The notes under the pieces are model-generated. The model worked only from the letters and a program-made list of their open reading frames with translations. It was not told the origin of the DNA and made no database searches. Positions 10,765 to 22,251 of a DNA stretch of 64,000 bases are shown here, piece by piece. Positions within the stretch are counted from its first letter, which is position 1; each line of letters opens with the position of its first letter. Origin of the DNA: Chlorophyllum brunneum (lineage: Eukaryota; Basidiomycota; Agaricomycetes; Agaricales; Agaricaceae). The position numbers and the translations under genes were made by a program. Location of the stretch: the NCBI GenBank assembly GCA_963576785.1, contig OY756147.1:620001-684000 (forward strand). The letters are read 5' to 3'.

Positions 10765-13700
10765 TCAAAGATTCACAATAGATTGTTCAGCCTCGACCAT
10801 CAATCCGCAAAGTTCTAACGTCGCTAAAAGAGCACGGACAGTATCCCTAGTTTCCACGGTATTGGAATCAAAAGCACCACTGTCGCTCGCTTCACTCTTG
10901 ATACTACTGGTGTTGACGAAGATCGTCCGGTCTGAAGAAAATACACCATTTTAGCAGAGCTGTGGGAATGCGAATCACGAAACCAATGTAGACCCACCTG
11001 CAACAGGAGGAGTCTTGTTATCCACTTCAAAATCAGAATCACCGGATAGAGACGAAAGCGACGACATGTCACTGAAAGGATTCATCGGTGCCAGATCTCT
11101 GGAATAAACAACCACAGGACAATGCAACAAGTGTTCCTTGCCAACGAACCACCGAGTCTCAACGTCATACGCATTTTCGATGACATAGTTAATTCGACGA
11201 GATCTTCCGCGTTTCCCTAGCTCCTTGATGATCGGAGCCCTACCAAGTTTCCAAGAGGGCTGACATGCGCCTATGAACGTCCGTGCGGCAGGTAAGGTAG
11301 GTTCAGCCACATTTTCCGCGTCTTTGTACCCATCACCGGGTTTTGCGACTATTACTCTATCGTCCGGACCCGCGAAGCCGGTAGCAATCTTGTTTCCCTT
11401 CAAATCATAGATACTTCCCCAGAAAGAGAATGGTCCATCGATGGCTTCAGTAGATTCGGGTGAAGGTAGGGGGATGATTTCAGGCGACAAAGGTAGCCGC
11501 ACTTTTAATGGCATTGATTGATGAGGGCGAAGGGTGCGCTGGACTGAGCCGCCCTCGGGAAACTGTTTCAGAGACACTCTGAGGCTGACGTAGTCCTCTC
11601 CACGCTTTCGCGAGCATTGGTCACAATTGCACTCGTTTAAACAGCAAGGACAATCAAAGCCATCCCATTGTAAGCGAAATTGGATAGATGGATAGCTATT
11701 GGATTAATTAATGATAGGGTGTACTGGCGCCATGATAGCTGCTCACCGGACGGTAATGCAACGGTTGCAAAAATTCTTATTGCAAAGACAGGTCATCTTC
11801 AACCTGCGCGATCTTCTTCTACATTGATGGCAAAAAGTGTCGCTTTCGCCACATTCCCACTCCTGCCCCCGCCGAGGAGCTACGACAACAGGGGTGGGTG
11901 CAGAAACTGCAGCAGGCCTTTGAGGCAGTCGTTTTGGCACGTGTCTTTCAGCCGCAGAGTGTATCGGACGTGTCAGACGTGCCGACCGCTCGTCCTCAGA
12001 GTCTGAGAGTGGAACAAAATCATCATCAGAGGTTGAGAAAGCATCGACTGCCTCTAAGCCCTGTCGAACTTCCTCCTCCTCTTCGCCTCCACTGATATCC
12101 AGGACTTGTGTATGCGGACGTGACGGTGTGTGTTGCTTGTGCAGAATAGACATGGGGGATTTAGAGATCGACAGATGGACATCTTCCTCGCCTGACAATC
12201 GAGTACTTGTGTAGTGATCAGGAAATTCGGGGCTCGACGTTCTCCCAACAACTGGTAAATTTGATCTGGTGCGTGCAGGAGTAGATGTTAGTGATTGCGA
12301 TGGTCGCGACGATGTACTTGACGTGCTTGGAGATGAGCCCAATGGTGAGATGATCGGTGATCCTGCAATGGGCCCGTATCTTGACTTAATCTCTGCCAAT
12401 TTCTTTTCGTATGCGAAGGCTTGCGGCCTCTGATCCTCTATCTCCGCGTCTTCTCCTTCGTTCATTCCACGAAGGACTCCAAATTCCAGCTCCATTCCAT
12501 CCACAATGGTGTGGGCGTCATCAGGGGTCCCACCCAGAAAAGCAGGATTAACTGTCATTAACTGACTCTCCTTCCCCTCGTTCATTAAACCTCCCAAGGG
12601 ATCATGGTAGTAGGGGTCAGATACTTCCAGACCATCGAGGTCGTTAGATACCAATAGCCCCGAATCATGCGGGAGCGGAAACAAATCCGTGTTCACCTGG
12701 AAGGGGCGGAAAGGATCCCTATCCTGCTGCGCAACTTCAGGTGAGGGTGCGAATCCAGGAACGATAGTTAGCGGTGTAGTCGCGCTAGTGCTTGCACTAG
12801 CACCATCACCCCTGCCGCCAACGGGATTTTGAGACTTATCGGGTAGCAGGTCAAAAGCAACGTATTCTTCCATGCTTCTATCAAATTCTTCATATGGGCT
12901 GAAGAGACGATATGGGCTAGCAGCGGCGTTCATAAGAGAATAAGGGATAGCGCCAGGTAAATCCTGGGTCGACGAGCGGGAAGATAATGTAGCAAAACGC
13001 GCATCGCCTTGGACATTCGTGCTAGAAGGGGTGGAATCGATGGCCTTTTGCTTTCCTCGAGCTTTCTCGGAGAGGTATGGTGGAGGTTGTGGTCGCGGTT
13101 CAGGAACTTGCGGTGATAGGGGTTGAAGTTGAGACTGAGAAATTGCAGAAACAGCGGGATCAGCAGCTTTGACGCAGGGCCCGACACGAGCACGCGTGTC
13201 CGCGTTTCGTTTCTTCGTGCTGTGCGCCCTCCTTGCAGTCAGCGTCCTCTCCTTCAACACCTTTGTCAAGTCAATCGTCGGTATCGGCGTTACCGTCGCG
13301 TCCGCCGAGTTCCTACCAGTCGCGGCATCGACATCCATGCTGAGCGTTTCGGACCTCTGCGTGAGGGGCATCTCATCTTCTTCATCACCTGAGGCACAAC
13401 CTCTCCATAACACAGTCCCACCAACGCAAAAATTCAACCCAGCCTCTCTTTCACTATCATCTGAACTTAAGCGCTGATCCCAGTCGAACCTCTCTGGATT
13501 TGAACACCCCGTTGTTACTTGTGAACCCAGCGCAGTCCATTCACTCAGATCGTTGTTCAACCAGGTTCGCACAAATCGAGTATTGAAGTAAGTAGCTGTG
13601 GGGGTCGGATGTTGTGCTGTGTGGACTTGGATTTTACGAGTTGTGGGTTCTTGCAATGAGGTAGGTGTGTCAAGAGTATGATTAGACGCTGGGGGGTAGA

Positions 13701-14914
13701 ATTTGGAAGGCGGACGATGTACGGCAGGAACAGGAGCTACGAATGTGGTCGAACCGGCGCGAGGCTTTGGGCGGCCGGGAGGGGCCGAAAGAGTGAATGA
13801 CGGAGCCAGAAGACGACGGGGAGTTGTGGAAGTAGATGCCGATGATATTTCTTCAGGTTCGTCGGGGGTCAATGCACGTTTCTCGGGAGCTGAGTTCTTT
13901 TGTGGGTTTTTTTCACTGGGGCGTATAGGCAAATTTGACAAGATTGATTTTTTTCGCTGGATCTGTTCTTGATACGCCGCGTACGCTGATCCAAGCTCTG
14001 CAGTTGGGGCATAGGGAACAAACCTATGGTGCCCGTTTATTTCCTGCCCAGACAGCCGCTGTCCCTCCCATGCTATATCCCGTCGCTCCCGATCCTTCGA
14101 AAGCGCCTCCCTTTTCTCCCTCAACCCCTTTTCCAGACTTCCCCCTCCATCATACCGAGTGTCACAGCCACCTTCATGTACGCGCTTCAATCGCTTTAGG
14201 GGCCGATAATCCGTCTTATGCACTCCCGGTGGTAATGGCGGAATCTCGACGTGTAGTAGAAACAGCGGTAATCGTGTTACTACTGATAGGTCTTGTTTGA
14301 TGGACTGAATTGGAGTTTGAGAGGACAGCTGTGTAGGCGGGGGTGTGAATAGGTTATAGACAGATGTATGTGATATATGGCTTGAAGTATGGATAGTTGC
14401 TCCATTGGTTTGGGGAAATTGTGTGGTTTGGAAGGTGTTTGTCAAAGTAGGTAAGGATACAGAGGCATGTGATTGAATGCGTGCTTGAGAAGGTTCTAGT
14501 AGCTAGACCGATGTTTGTTGAGTTAAAGTGGTCAACAAAAAGTAATACACATACTTCAGAGTTGATTTCATCAATGCTTTCTCCATCAGCATCAGCACTC
14601 GTATATTCATCATCACTGTTGTGGTGTGTATCACAAAGCAAAAGGTCGGAACAAAGGATGGGTGATGATGGGACAGAGGATGGAACCTAAAGCGCGCTTA
14701 AAATAACGAGTGACGCAGAATGGAAGGTTTCATTTACCGTATTTTCGTCCAGATGGGGATAAGCTAAAAGGTTTGTGCATGGAAGAGAAGTCTGGGGGGA
14801 ATGGGAATGGGAGACTCGGTGGGTAGATATGGAATGAGGTATATGGGTAGGAGATGGTGGCAAGGTGGTCGGTGGTGGCTGTTGTCCCGCGAGTGGTGTA
14901 TATTTGGAAGGCAA
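10765..14914 (-). CDS. 4CXXC_R1-type zinc-finger protein (CDCA7-like)
   Basis: A long disordered, Pro/Ser/Thr-rich region of roughly 950 residues precedes a cysteine cluster: CHQCRRRSRRLKMTC, CNKNFCNRC, then across an intron FDCPCCLNECNCDQC. This is the zf-4CXXC_R1 arrangement of CDCA7 and related nuclear proteins, which bind DNA or chromatin. Introns placed: 10932-10997, 11696-11746, one near 14506-14555 and one near 14690-14745. The last exon, reading DRTIFVNTSS to VEAEQSIVNL, ends at 10765. The 5' end is unresolved: the frame at 14914 starts with TTG and there is no in-frame ATG before the neighbouring gene's stop 60 nt upstream. Either a small exon is missed or this gene continues from the one at 14977-16245. 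The domain call is firm; the biological role is inferred. Confidence 0.75.
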
Positions 14915-14976
14915 CGTCTCAAGCTTGAGAACAAGTAGAGATGGAATCAGGACATCACAAAAAAGCGAAAGTCAGG

Positions 14977-16245
14977 TCACCAACGTAGTTGTTTATTCCG
15001 CCAGGAGTGGTGTTTGACACGATAGATGACCTTGAGCCCTGTGAGATAGACCGCTTTATCAGGTCGATGCATAGACCTTTCAAAACCACAACATACTTTG
15101 GGTGTTGTAATGTTGAAACGATGCGTCCCTTCCGCCTTGGGTCCTCTAGCGACTGATAGCATATCCAGTTCTGGCCTCTCGGGGGGTGAGATTCCTGCCG
15201 ATTGCCTCGCTAAGATTGGATCTGCTCCACCACGTACCTTAATGTGTATTCTCGTATCAGTCTCTTATGGACAAGGACGCAAATCACTTACAATACTAAC
15301 TGGACGAGACAAATTTCTACCAACTATCTGCGTTTCACTTTCTGAAACCGCCTGTTGGGAACGCGCAACCATACTCGTCGCATCCTGCAAAGTATATGGC
15401 ACATTAATAGCGGTGAAATTGTGTATGTTCTCGTACCTGGCCGCTAATTAGAAAATTCACATAAGTATCTATGATAGTTGGGGACTTGGTGGTTAAACCG
15501 GAAAGAGGGCCTTTCAAAAGCTGGAACGGATCAATGATATTGATGGACAACCCGAATGAACACGACTATACTTACGCCAACTGGACCCTGTGTGTCCTGT
15601 AGGTGTGCCGACTGGGCATTTGTAGGTCCGGTATGAACATTGATCCGCGTAGCAGTAGGACCAGGTTTCATCGCCTGGGAGTGTGAAGGTATGGTTTTGG
15701 CCTACACACAGAGCGTCAAAATCGCGAATGAGACAGAAAGGTGGAGAAGCAGGGTTTTGGATATCCCGACCCCACCTGATCCTGAGTGCGACCATTCGGA
15801 TTGGTTTTGATGGAAGAACTTTGACTCCGGGATGATGATGCTGGAATACTGTAGGCTTGGGATATGACCGCGGCCAGTGCGTCAGCAGCCTTATTATCTT
15901 GCTCGACCCCGCGAGCGGTTTTTTTCAAACGGTTCTGCTATATGTCGTTCAGGAACGTTATTTTGTCAGCAGCGCGTCCCTACACACCGTCACCCTTCCT
16001 CTATTCTCCAGTTCGTCCGCCACTCCCTGATTGCGATGTTCGAGTACTTCTGTTCCATAATTCGCGTCGTTTCCTTGTTGCACGTCGTTCTTAGATGCTG
16101 TCCCCGATGGGGTTTTCAATATCAGCCCGTCGCGTCCGTGAGATAGCATGTGTTTGGGATTGCTGTTCGAACTCTGCACTTCGTCGCTCGTGGCCTCTTT
16201 CTGAGACAGGCTTCCATCCCAGTTGCTCAAAGTGTAACTGTGCAT
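14977..16245 (-). CDS. Unrecognised low-complexity protein
   Basis: I do not recognise this gene. Six exons can be joined with good splice sites: MHSYTLSNWDGSLSQKEA...GRVT, then QNRLKKTARGVEQDNKAADA..., AKTIPSHSQAMKPGPTATR..., LLKGPLSGLTTKSPTIIDTY, DATSMVARSQQAVSESETQ and finally VRGGADPILARQSAGISPP to the stop at 14977. The product, about 320 residues, is rich in Ser, Gln and Asn with no signal peptide or membrane segment. One internal exon could be read in another frame that gives a Cys-containing stretch, so the model is tentative. It lies head-to-tail and only 62 bp upstream of the 4CXXC_R1 gene and may be its 5' part. Confidence 0.45.
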
Positions 16246-17567
16246 GAGCTCTACATGCGAGTGAAGACCATGGAGGGATAGAAATGTAAATGACCGATTA
16301 TTAACTCATAACTGCTCGACACCCTTCCCTGCTTCCACGTGCCCAAATTATTCTGCTCACGTAAGCACGATATTCTGTCTTCATGTCAGTGCTTCCCACT
16401 CCTATTTTTGACTTTCCAGATTCCGTCCAATAACCAATCTGCAAATACGGTAGACTCGGACTCGCAGCAGCACTACTTCAGAGTTTTTTTTTTCCACTGA
16501 TCTCAACGCTGTATCCGATATCTCGATTGAAACGACTTCGCGCACTACTTACTACTTTCGACTAATGTCTGAACGGCAATTCTTCTTTGATTAGAGTCAA
16601 GGTCACACAAGTTAATAGCGTGCATCTCGTACCGCCCCTCTACTGTCAGCCTTGCGTCGATGCTACTTATAAGACCAAGATTTCACCGCCCAAGATACGG
16701 AGTTCAGTGGCTCGGTTTTCCTAGTCACCGCAAAACTCAAAATCGAACCAGGTGAGTTCCATCCGCCCATCCGATGTACGTAGCGTTTTTTTAGATCTTG
16801 ATCGTTATGCTGATGTCCATCCATATCAATGTGCAATCCTGTAAAGTCAGACGGCGACTTGATTATCAACGGGCTGCCCAAACCGGTATGAAGCCTGCAA
16901 AGAGCAGGGTCCAAGAGTCATTCAGTTGGGCGCTACGGTGTTCTTTTACATGAAAAGAACAACCTAAGATCCATCTTTTTTGGATGATCACAAGTAGGTG
17001 GAATAACAGTAACCCAGCACACCGAGATACCCGGTGCACCCATCATGCTTCTGTACGGTCATCCCCCGCCTAAACCCAGAGTTTCGGTACAACAGAAATG
17101 CTACGCAATGCTTCCTTGCTGCGCATGTTTCGTTAGCGTAAAATCACCCAAAGGAGTTAGCCTCAGACTCCGGATCCATTTCGAGGAAGTGCCGCCCTTG
17201 ACCGCTGGATACTAGGTATTCAAATTTGGACGAGTTAGTGGCATTGTTGAGAGCGGAGTCTTGGGTCCCCTCAGCGCCAACCCGAAGACTCTATATGGTA
17301 TCCTGAAGCCATCCCCCACACAACTACAGACAGAGCCGCGCTAGACCGTCGCCAAGGCGCTTGAAGCGTCTCATTGGTGGTGGTTGATACTCATTGCCCG
17401 CTCGCACTGTTGTAAACATTCCTCAACAGGTACAGCAATAATTGACATATCAATGTATCGTAGATGTGGCCCCGAGCTGATCTGGATGCGACCGGCTACC
17501 GTCCCGCCCTCCACTTACCCAGTCCAGACTATTAGTTTTTCCCAACGTATCACTGGGTAGCGCTAAG
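16246..17567. other. Gene-poor gap before the F-box array
   Basis: About 1.3 kb with only short frames. The longest (minus strand, 16663-16914, 83 codons) has no recognised motif and no convincing partner exons. No repeat or transposon end seen. Confidence 0.45.
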
Positions 17568-19206
17568 TCATTTCGAGATACGGGTGGACTTTTTCAACCT
17601 CTCCTTGGCACGAATCAAACAAAGGACTTGAGCGATATGCTGCCAACGACGCCTGGAAGGTGAAAGATCATACCCTCCCGGTGGCAGTCCGTCCTCTAAA
17701 TTAATATCTTTGAGGTTTGGAAAAACCTTTGAGAGGAATGAAATCACGGGCTCCTCATCACGATGTGAAACCGGAGAGTCCCCAACCTGTAGAGTCTGGA
17801 CGGAATAGTTTCGCATGCCTTCGAATACCTCTGGATTTTCACTTATTAATCTTCGTGCGACCTTATTCGTGACGTTTTCAGCGAGACCAAGGTGGCGGAG
17901 GTTAGGACATCGAGTGACCAGAGGGAAAAGCGCCAGTAAAGTAACTGGTGAAGAGGAAGGATGATGAGCTACATTGTATGGAGTTATCACGAGTTGACGA
18001 ATATTAGGCCAGGCTGATGCCATCTGAAGTATCTGCCCTCCGGATATAATCGTAGATGCCGTCCCCCTGTAGTGCAAGACTCGAGCCTCGAAAATTGGAG
18101 GAGGGGCGCAAGGACGGAGAAAGGAAGGGCTGGTTCTCCCGAGGAAGAGTAAGTGAAGGCGATTTCATTCAGGGACGAGTGGTCGCAATGCATCCCTATT
18201 GTCCACAAAAGGTCGGACATGTTCTCCGCGGTATCACGCCGCGATGTAAAACGGAGACCCAAATCCTGTAACTTAGCACCCCGGAATAGCTTGAACAGTT
18301 TTGTTATGACCTTGACGGAACCAAATGGCTGAGCCCTGAGGGATTCCAGAGTTGGAAAGGGCTTTTCCAAGGCCATCAGTTTGTCTAGAAGACGTTCCTG
18401 GCGTTCCGCTTCCCGATTTCGGGCGGACCATATATCACGAGCTTCCCGAAGCTCCAATTTCCGTAGGTTCGGGAGCGTTGCAACAGCCAGCAGGACATCG
18501 AGTGAAAAATCCCTTGCCACAAGACAGCTAAGGTTCTGCCATCTGGAGAAAATATCGCCGTGTCCTTCCATACGAAAATGACGAGCTAGAGACACATCGA
18601 TAGCGAGGTTGGATATGTTTGACCATAATTCCGTGTTAAGGAGGCTGACTTGTTCGGGCACGGCCGTGTCTATCTGTATCCGCAATTCCTTGACCCGCTC
18701 GCACAAGAAGAGGCTGATGTATGGGAAGACAGAGGAGCTGATGGCTTCCCACGTCAATCCAACGAGGTTCGGCAATATGGGAGCCCGAATGAACAGGGAA
18801 AGGGCACGGTAGGGAGATGGGGACTTGGCAGCCAATGTGTCTGAGCGTTTAAGCACGAAGAATCGTACGCGGGGCGCGTACTTGTGGAAAATTTGCAAGT
18901 CCGAACCCTTCAACGGTCTCGTAATGCGCTACGCGGACTGTTCAAAGATAAACCGAGGAAAGACAAGTGAGCACATACCAGCTTGCCGTGGTAAAGCGTC
19001 CACAGGTCCTTGGGCATGCACCTCATGAGTGGCTTGATGCCCTGTACCTTGTACCACAACCGGTCGAGTGCGATGCCACTCCATAAACGATTGACACGAG
19101 CCAGAGACGCGAGTGCACGGGTGTTTTCAGAAACGGCGCCTTCGCCAGTGGGAAGCTCACCACAGATGAGATAGATGACTTCGGGAATAGATAGACAGTG
19201 GTGCAT
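17568..19206 (-). pseudogene. F-box/LRR paralogue A, frameshifted
   Basis: First member of the tandem array. Exon 1 (18979-19206, 228 nt) encodes MHHCLSIPEVIYLICGEL and an F-box with SLARVNRLWSGIALDRLW. Intron 18929-18978, then exon 2 from 18928. Exon 2 matches paralogue B closely until the segment LLQFSRLES, where paralogue B has ten extra bases (20321-20330). Here they are missing, leaving one GACT where B has two. The shift sends the frame to a stop at 17987, while the remaining LRR part (MHYRGTASTIISGG... to RLKKSTRISK) continues in another frame down to 17568. So this copy is a recent pseudogene, or it makes a truncated protein. The start at 19206 was preferred over an upstream ATG at 19254 because all three paralogues then have a 228-nt first exon. 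Confidence 0.75.
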
Positions 19207-19812
19207 ATGGTAAGGAGTCGTTAGTGTGTTGGCGAAATTAGTCGTGAGAGCCACGTAAACTAGTTCTCAGGCAATTTCTGTGTATCATATTCATAGGAGT
19301 GACCAAGGCGGAACCGAAATGTAATCAGCGCGGTCCCATTAAGCGGACTGCCCGACACGCTGAGGTCAAATTTGTACAAATTGTCATGAGGTCGATTTCT
19401 TTCGACACTGCATTATGCTTCAGCATAAAAAGCCAGTACCACGACACCACTACCCACATTATCCCTGTAGCTGGTTTCGTTATTCGGAACATCCAATGTA
19501 ATATCTGAGGGTTAATACAACAGATGAAAATAGAAGCTAGGGATTAAAAATAGGACTGTTTTCCACAATCGCACTATAAGTTTTCAATACTCTTAACAAT
19601 TGGTGGTACGCAACAATGGTAAGAACCACTAGGATTTGAGAATTAACCTAGCGAAAAGATAGATCAAATAAAAGAACGAAGCTCGCCAACCGCACCAAAG
19701 AACATCCAAATTGGTAATCAAAGCTGGCAGTCCTAGGTCCGACCAACCACCGTCCCCACAATTCACCCCGCACTGCTGGTATACACCCAGCCAAGCACTA
19801 GGCGGTGGAGGG

Positions 19813-21465
19813 TCATTTTCGGGTCCCGGCGAACTTCGTCTCCCTCTCCTTGGCACGGGCCAACAAAGGTAGAAGGACTTGAGCAATATATCGCCAACGA
19901 CGCTCATAAAGCGACCGATCCTCTGTATCCGGCCACAGTGCGACTTTGAAATCGATGTCTTTGAGGTTTGGGAAAACCTCAGAGAGGAATGAAGCCACAA
20001 CCTCTTCATGTGAAACCGGACAGCTCCCAACCTGTAGGGTCCGAGTGGAATAGTTCCGCACTCCTTCAAACACCTCCGGCTTCTCACCTATTAATCTTCG
20101 CGTAGCCTCATTTGTGGCGTCTATAGGAAGACCAAGGAGGCAAAGGTTGGGACACCGACTGATTAGGGGTAAAAGTGCCAGCAGGGTAAGCGGCGAAGCG
20201 GAAGGATTGGCGATGTATGGAGTTATTACGAGTTGACGAATATTAGGCCAGGCTGATGCCATCCGAAGTACCTCCCCACCGGATATAATCGTAGATGCTG
20301 TCCCCCTGTAGTGCAGGACTGTCACCGACTCGAGCCTCGAAAATTGGAGAAGGGGTGTAAGGACAGAGAAAGGAAGGGTTGGCTCTCCCGAGGAAGAGTA
20401 TTTAAATCCCATTTTCTTCAGGGATAGATGATCACAATGGCTCCCTATTGTTTGCAATAGCTCGGTAACGTTCTCCGGGGTATCATGCCGCGCCGTGAGC
20501 CAGAGCCCCAACTCCTGCAATTTAGCACCCCGGAACAGCTTGAATAGCTTGGTCATGATCATGACAGGGCCAATTGGCCGAAGCCTGAGAAATTCTAGAG
20601 CCGGGAAAGGGTTTTCCAAGCTCGTCAGCGCGACCAAAAGACGACTCTGATCTTTTTCCTGGTTGTGGGCAACCCATATGTCACGAGCTTCCAAGAGGAT
20701 CAATTTCCGTAGGTTTGGCAGAGTTGCAATAGCCAGCAAGACTTCAAGCGACAGATCGTTTGCCCCCAGAGTGCAAAGTTTCTGCCACCCAGAGAAAGTA
20801 TTTCCGAGTCCTTCCATAATACGACGGTAGTCGGTCAGAGGTAGCTTGACGACTACGTTGGATATGTTTGGCCATAATTTTGTTGGTATTGTGTTCAGGA
20901 GGCCGACTTGTTCAGGTATAGCCGTGTCGATCCGTATCCGCAATTTCTGGAGCCGCTCGCACAGAAAGAGGTTGATGTATGGAAAGACAGAGGCACTGAC
21001 ACCTTCCCACGTCAATCCAACGAGGTTCGGCAATATGGGAGCCCCGATGGACAGGGAAAGGGCATGGTATGGAGAAGGAGAGTTCGCAGCCATTGCATCT
21101 GTGCGTTTAAGTACGAAGAATCGTACGCGTGGCGCGTACTTGTGAAAAATTTGCAAGTCCGAGTCCTTCAGCGGTCGCGTAATGTACTACAAGAACTGTT
21201 CAAAGATAAACTGAGGAATAGACAAGTGAGTACATACCAGTTGACCTTGATGCAGCGTCCATAGGTCATCAGGCATGCACCTTATGAGTGACTCGATGCC
21301 CCACACCTTGTACCACAACCGACCAAGTGCAACGCCACTCCATAAGCGATTGACACGAGCCAGAGATGCAAGTGTGCGGGTGTTTTCCGCAACAGCGCCA
21401 TCATCTGTGAAAAACTCGCGACAGATGAGATATATGACTTCGGGGGTGGATAGGCAGTGGTGCAT
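19813..21465 (-). CDS. F-box/LRR paralogue B
   Basis: Two exons, 21238-21465 and 19813-21186, split by a 51-nt intron; 533 aa. Exon 1 holds the F-box (MHHCLSTPEVIYLICREFF ... LARVNRLWSGVALGRLWYKV). Exon 2 begins YITRPLKDSDLQIFHKYAP and carries irregular leucine-rich repeats (ILPNLVGLTWEG, LPNLRKLILLEARDIW, LQELGLWL, FPNLKDIDF). By family a putative substrate receptor of an SCF ubiquitin ligase with unknown target. It is the intact sister of paralogue A, with which it shares long near-identical stretches, and is more distant from paralogue C. Confidence 0.82.
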
Positions 21466-22251
21466 ATGGTCATAGGTAGGGGTGACTCGGGTGTCGTCAA
21501 TTGTACTGAAGGGTTAATTGGTACTCAGCGTGCGGGTATAAGGCGTACTACATGTGCGTCTGCTTTGGGAGACTAGGGTAGTGGCAGGGTCAGGGTTGCG
21601 ATCCTTGACGTGCCGCGAGATTAGGGCGCTGAATTTTACGTGGTACGGTTGGTTAGAGGTATATGGCGGAAAAAGAACGAGTAAGATACTCATCTTTCAC
21701 TTTTCTATTATTATCTGCCACCTTATTAAGGGGGTTCCAAGAATATGCGTGTTGATGCAGTGCTTATCCTATCTGTTGGCACGTCCCCTTACCTCCCTAT
21801 CTCAGGTTACAACGCCACCGTCCATTGGCCAGGTTCCTTGTCCTGTTGGGCCGCCGCCACCCGAAAAGGACAGGAACGTGTAGAAGACTCTGTGTTCCCT
21901 ACTCACAAATAATGATACGTGCTTCTACAAAGTGCTCTGCGTCCCGTGTAAGCCAAGGCGCATGGACTTACATCCCACAATCCACGAAATATTCGAGAAT
22001 TAATAACGACGAAAAGGAAAGGGAAGCTAGAGATTAAGAATAAGAGCTCTCTACTATAACCAGAAAATACCTCTAATAATAAGGGATAATCGTTAGTATC
22101 GTTAGTATCTAAGAAAGATCCACTAGACTTTAAGGAAATAATCTAGCGAAAAGCGAGTCAAAAAAAGAACGAAACTATCTGGGGTGGTTGGGCTCGAAAA
22201 TAGCGAGTAAGTGGTACAGTACCGAGACCAACATCCGCACCAAGAACAATT

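Noticed and set aside
16663..16914. 83-codon minus-strand frame as a small gene.
   Set aside because: No motif, no signal peptide, no supporting exons; composition not distinct from the surroundings.
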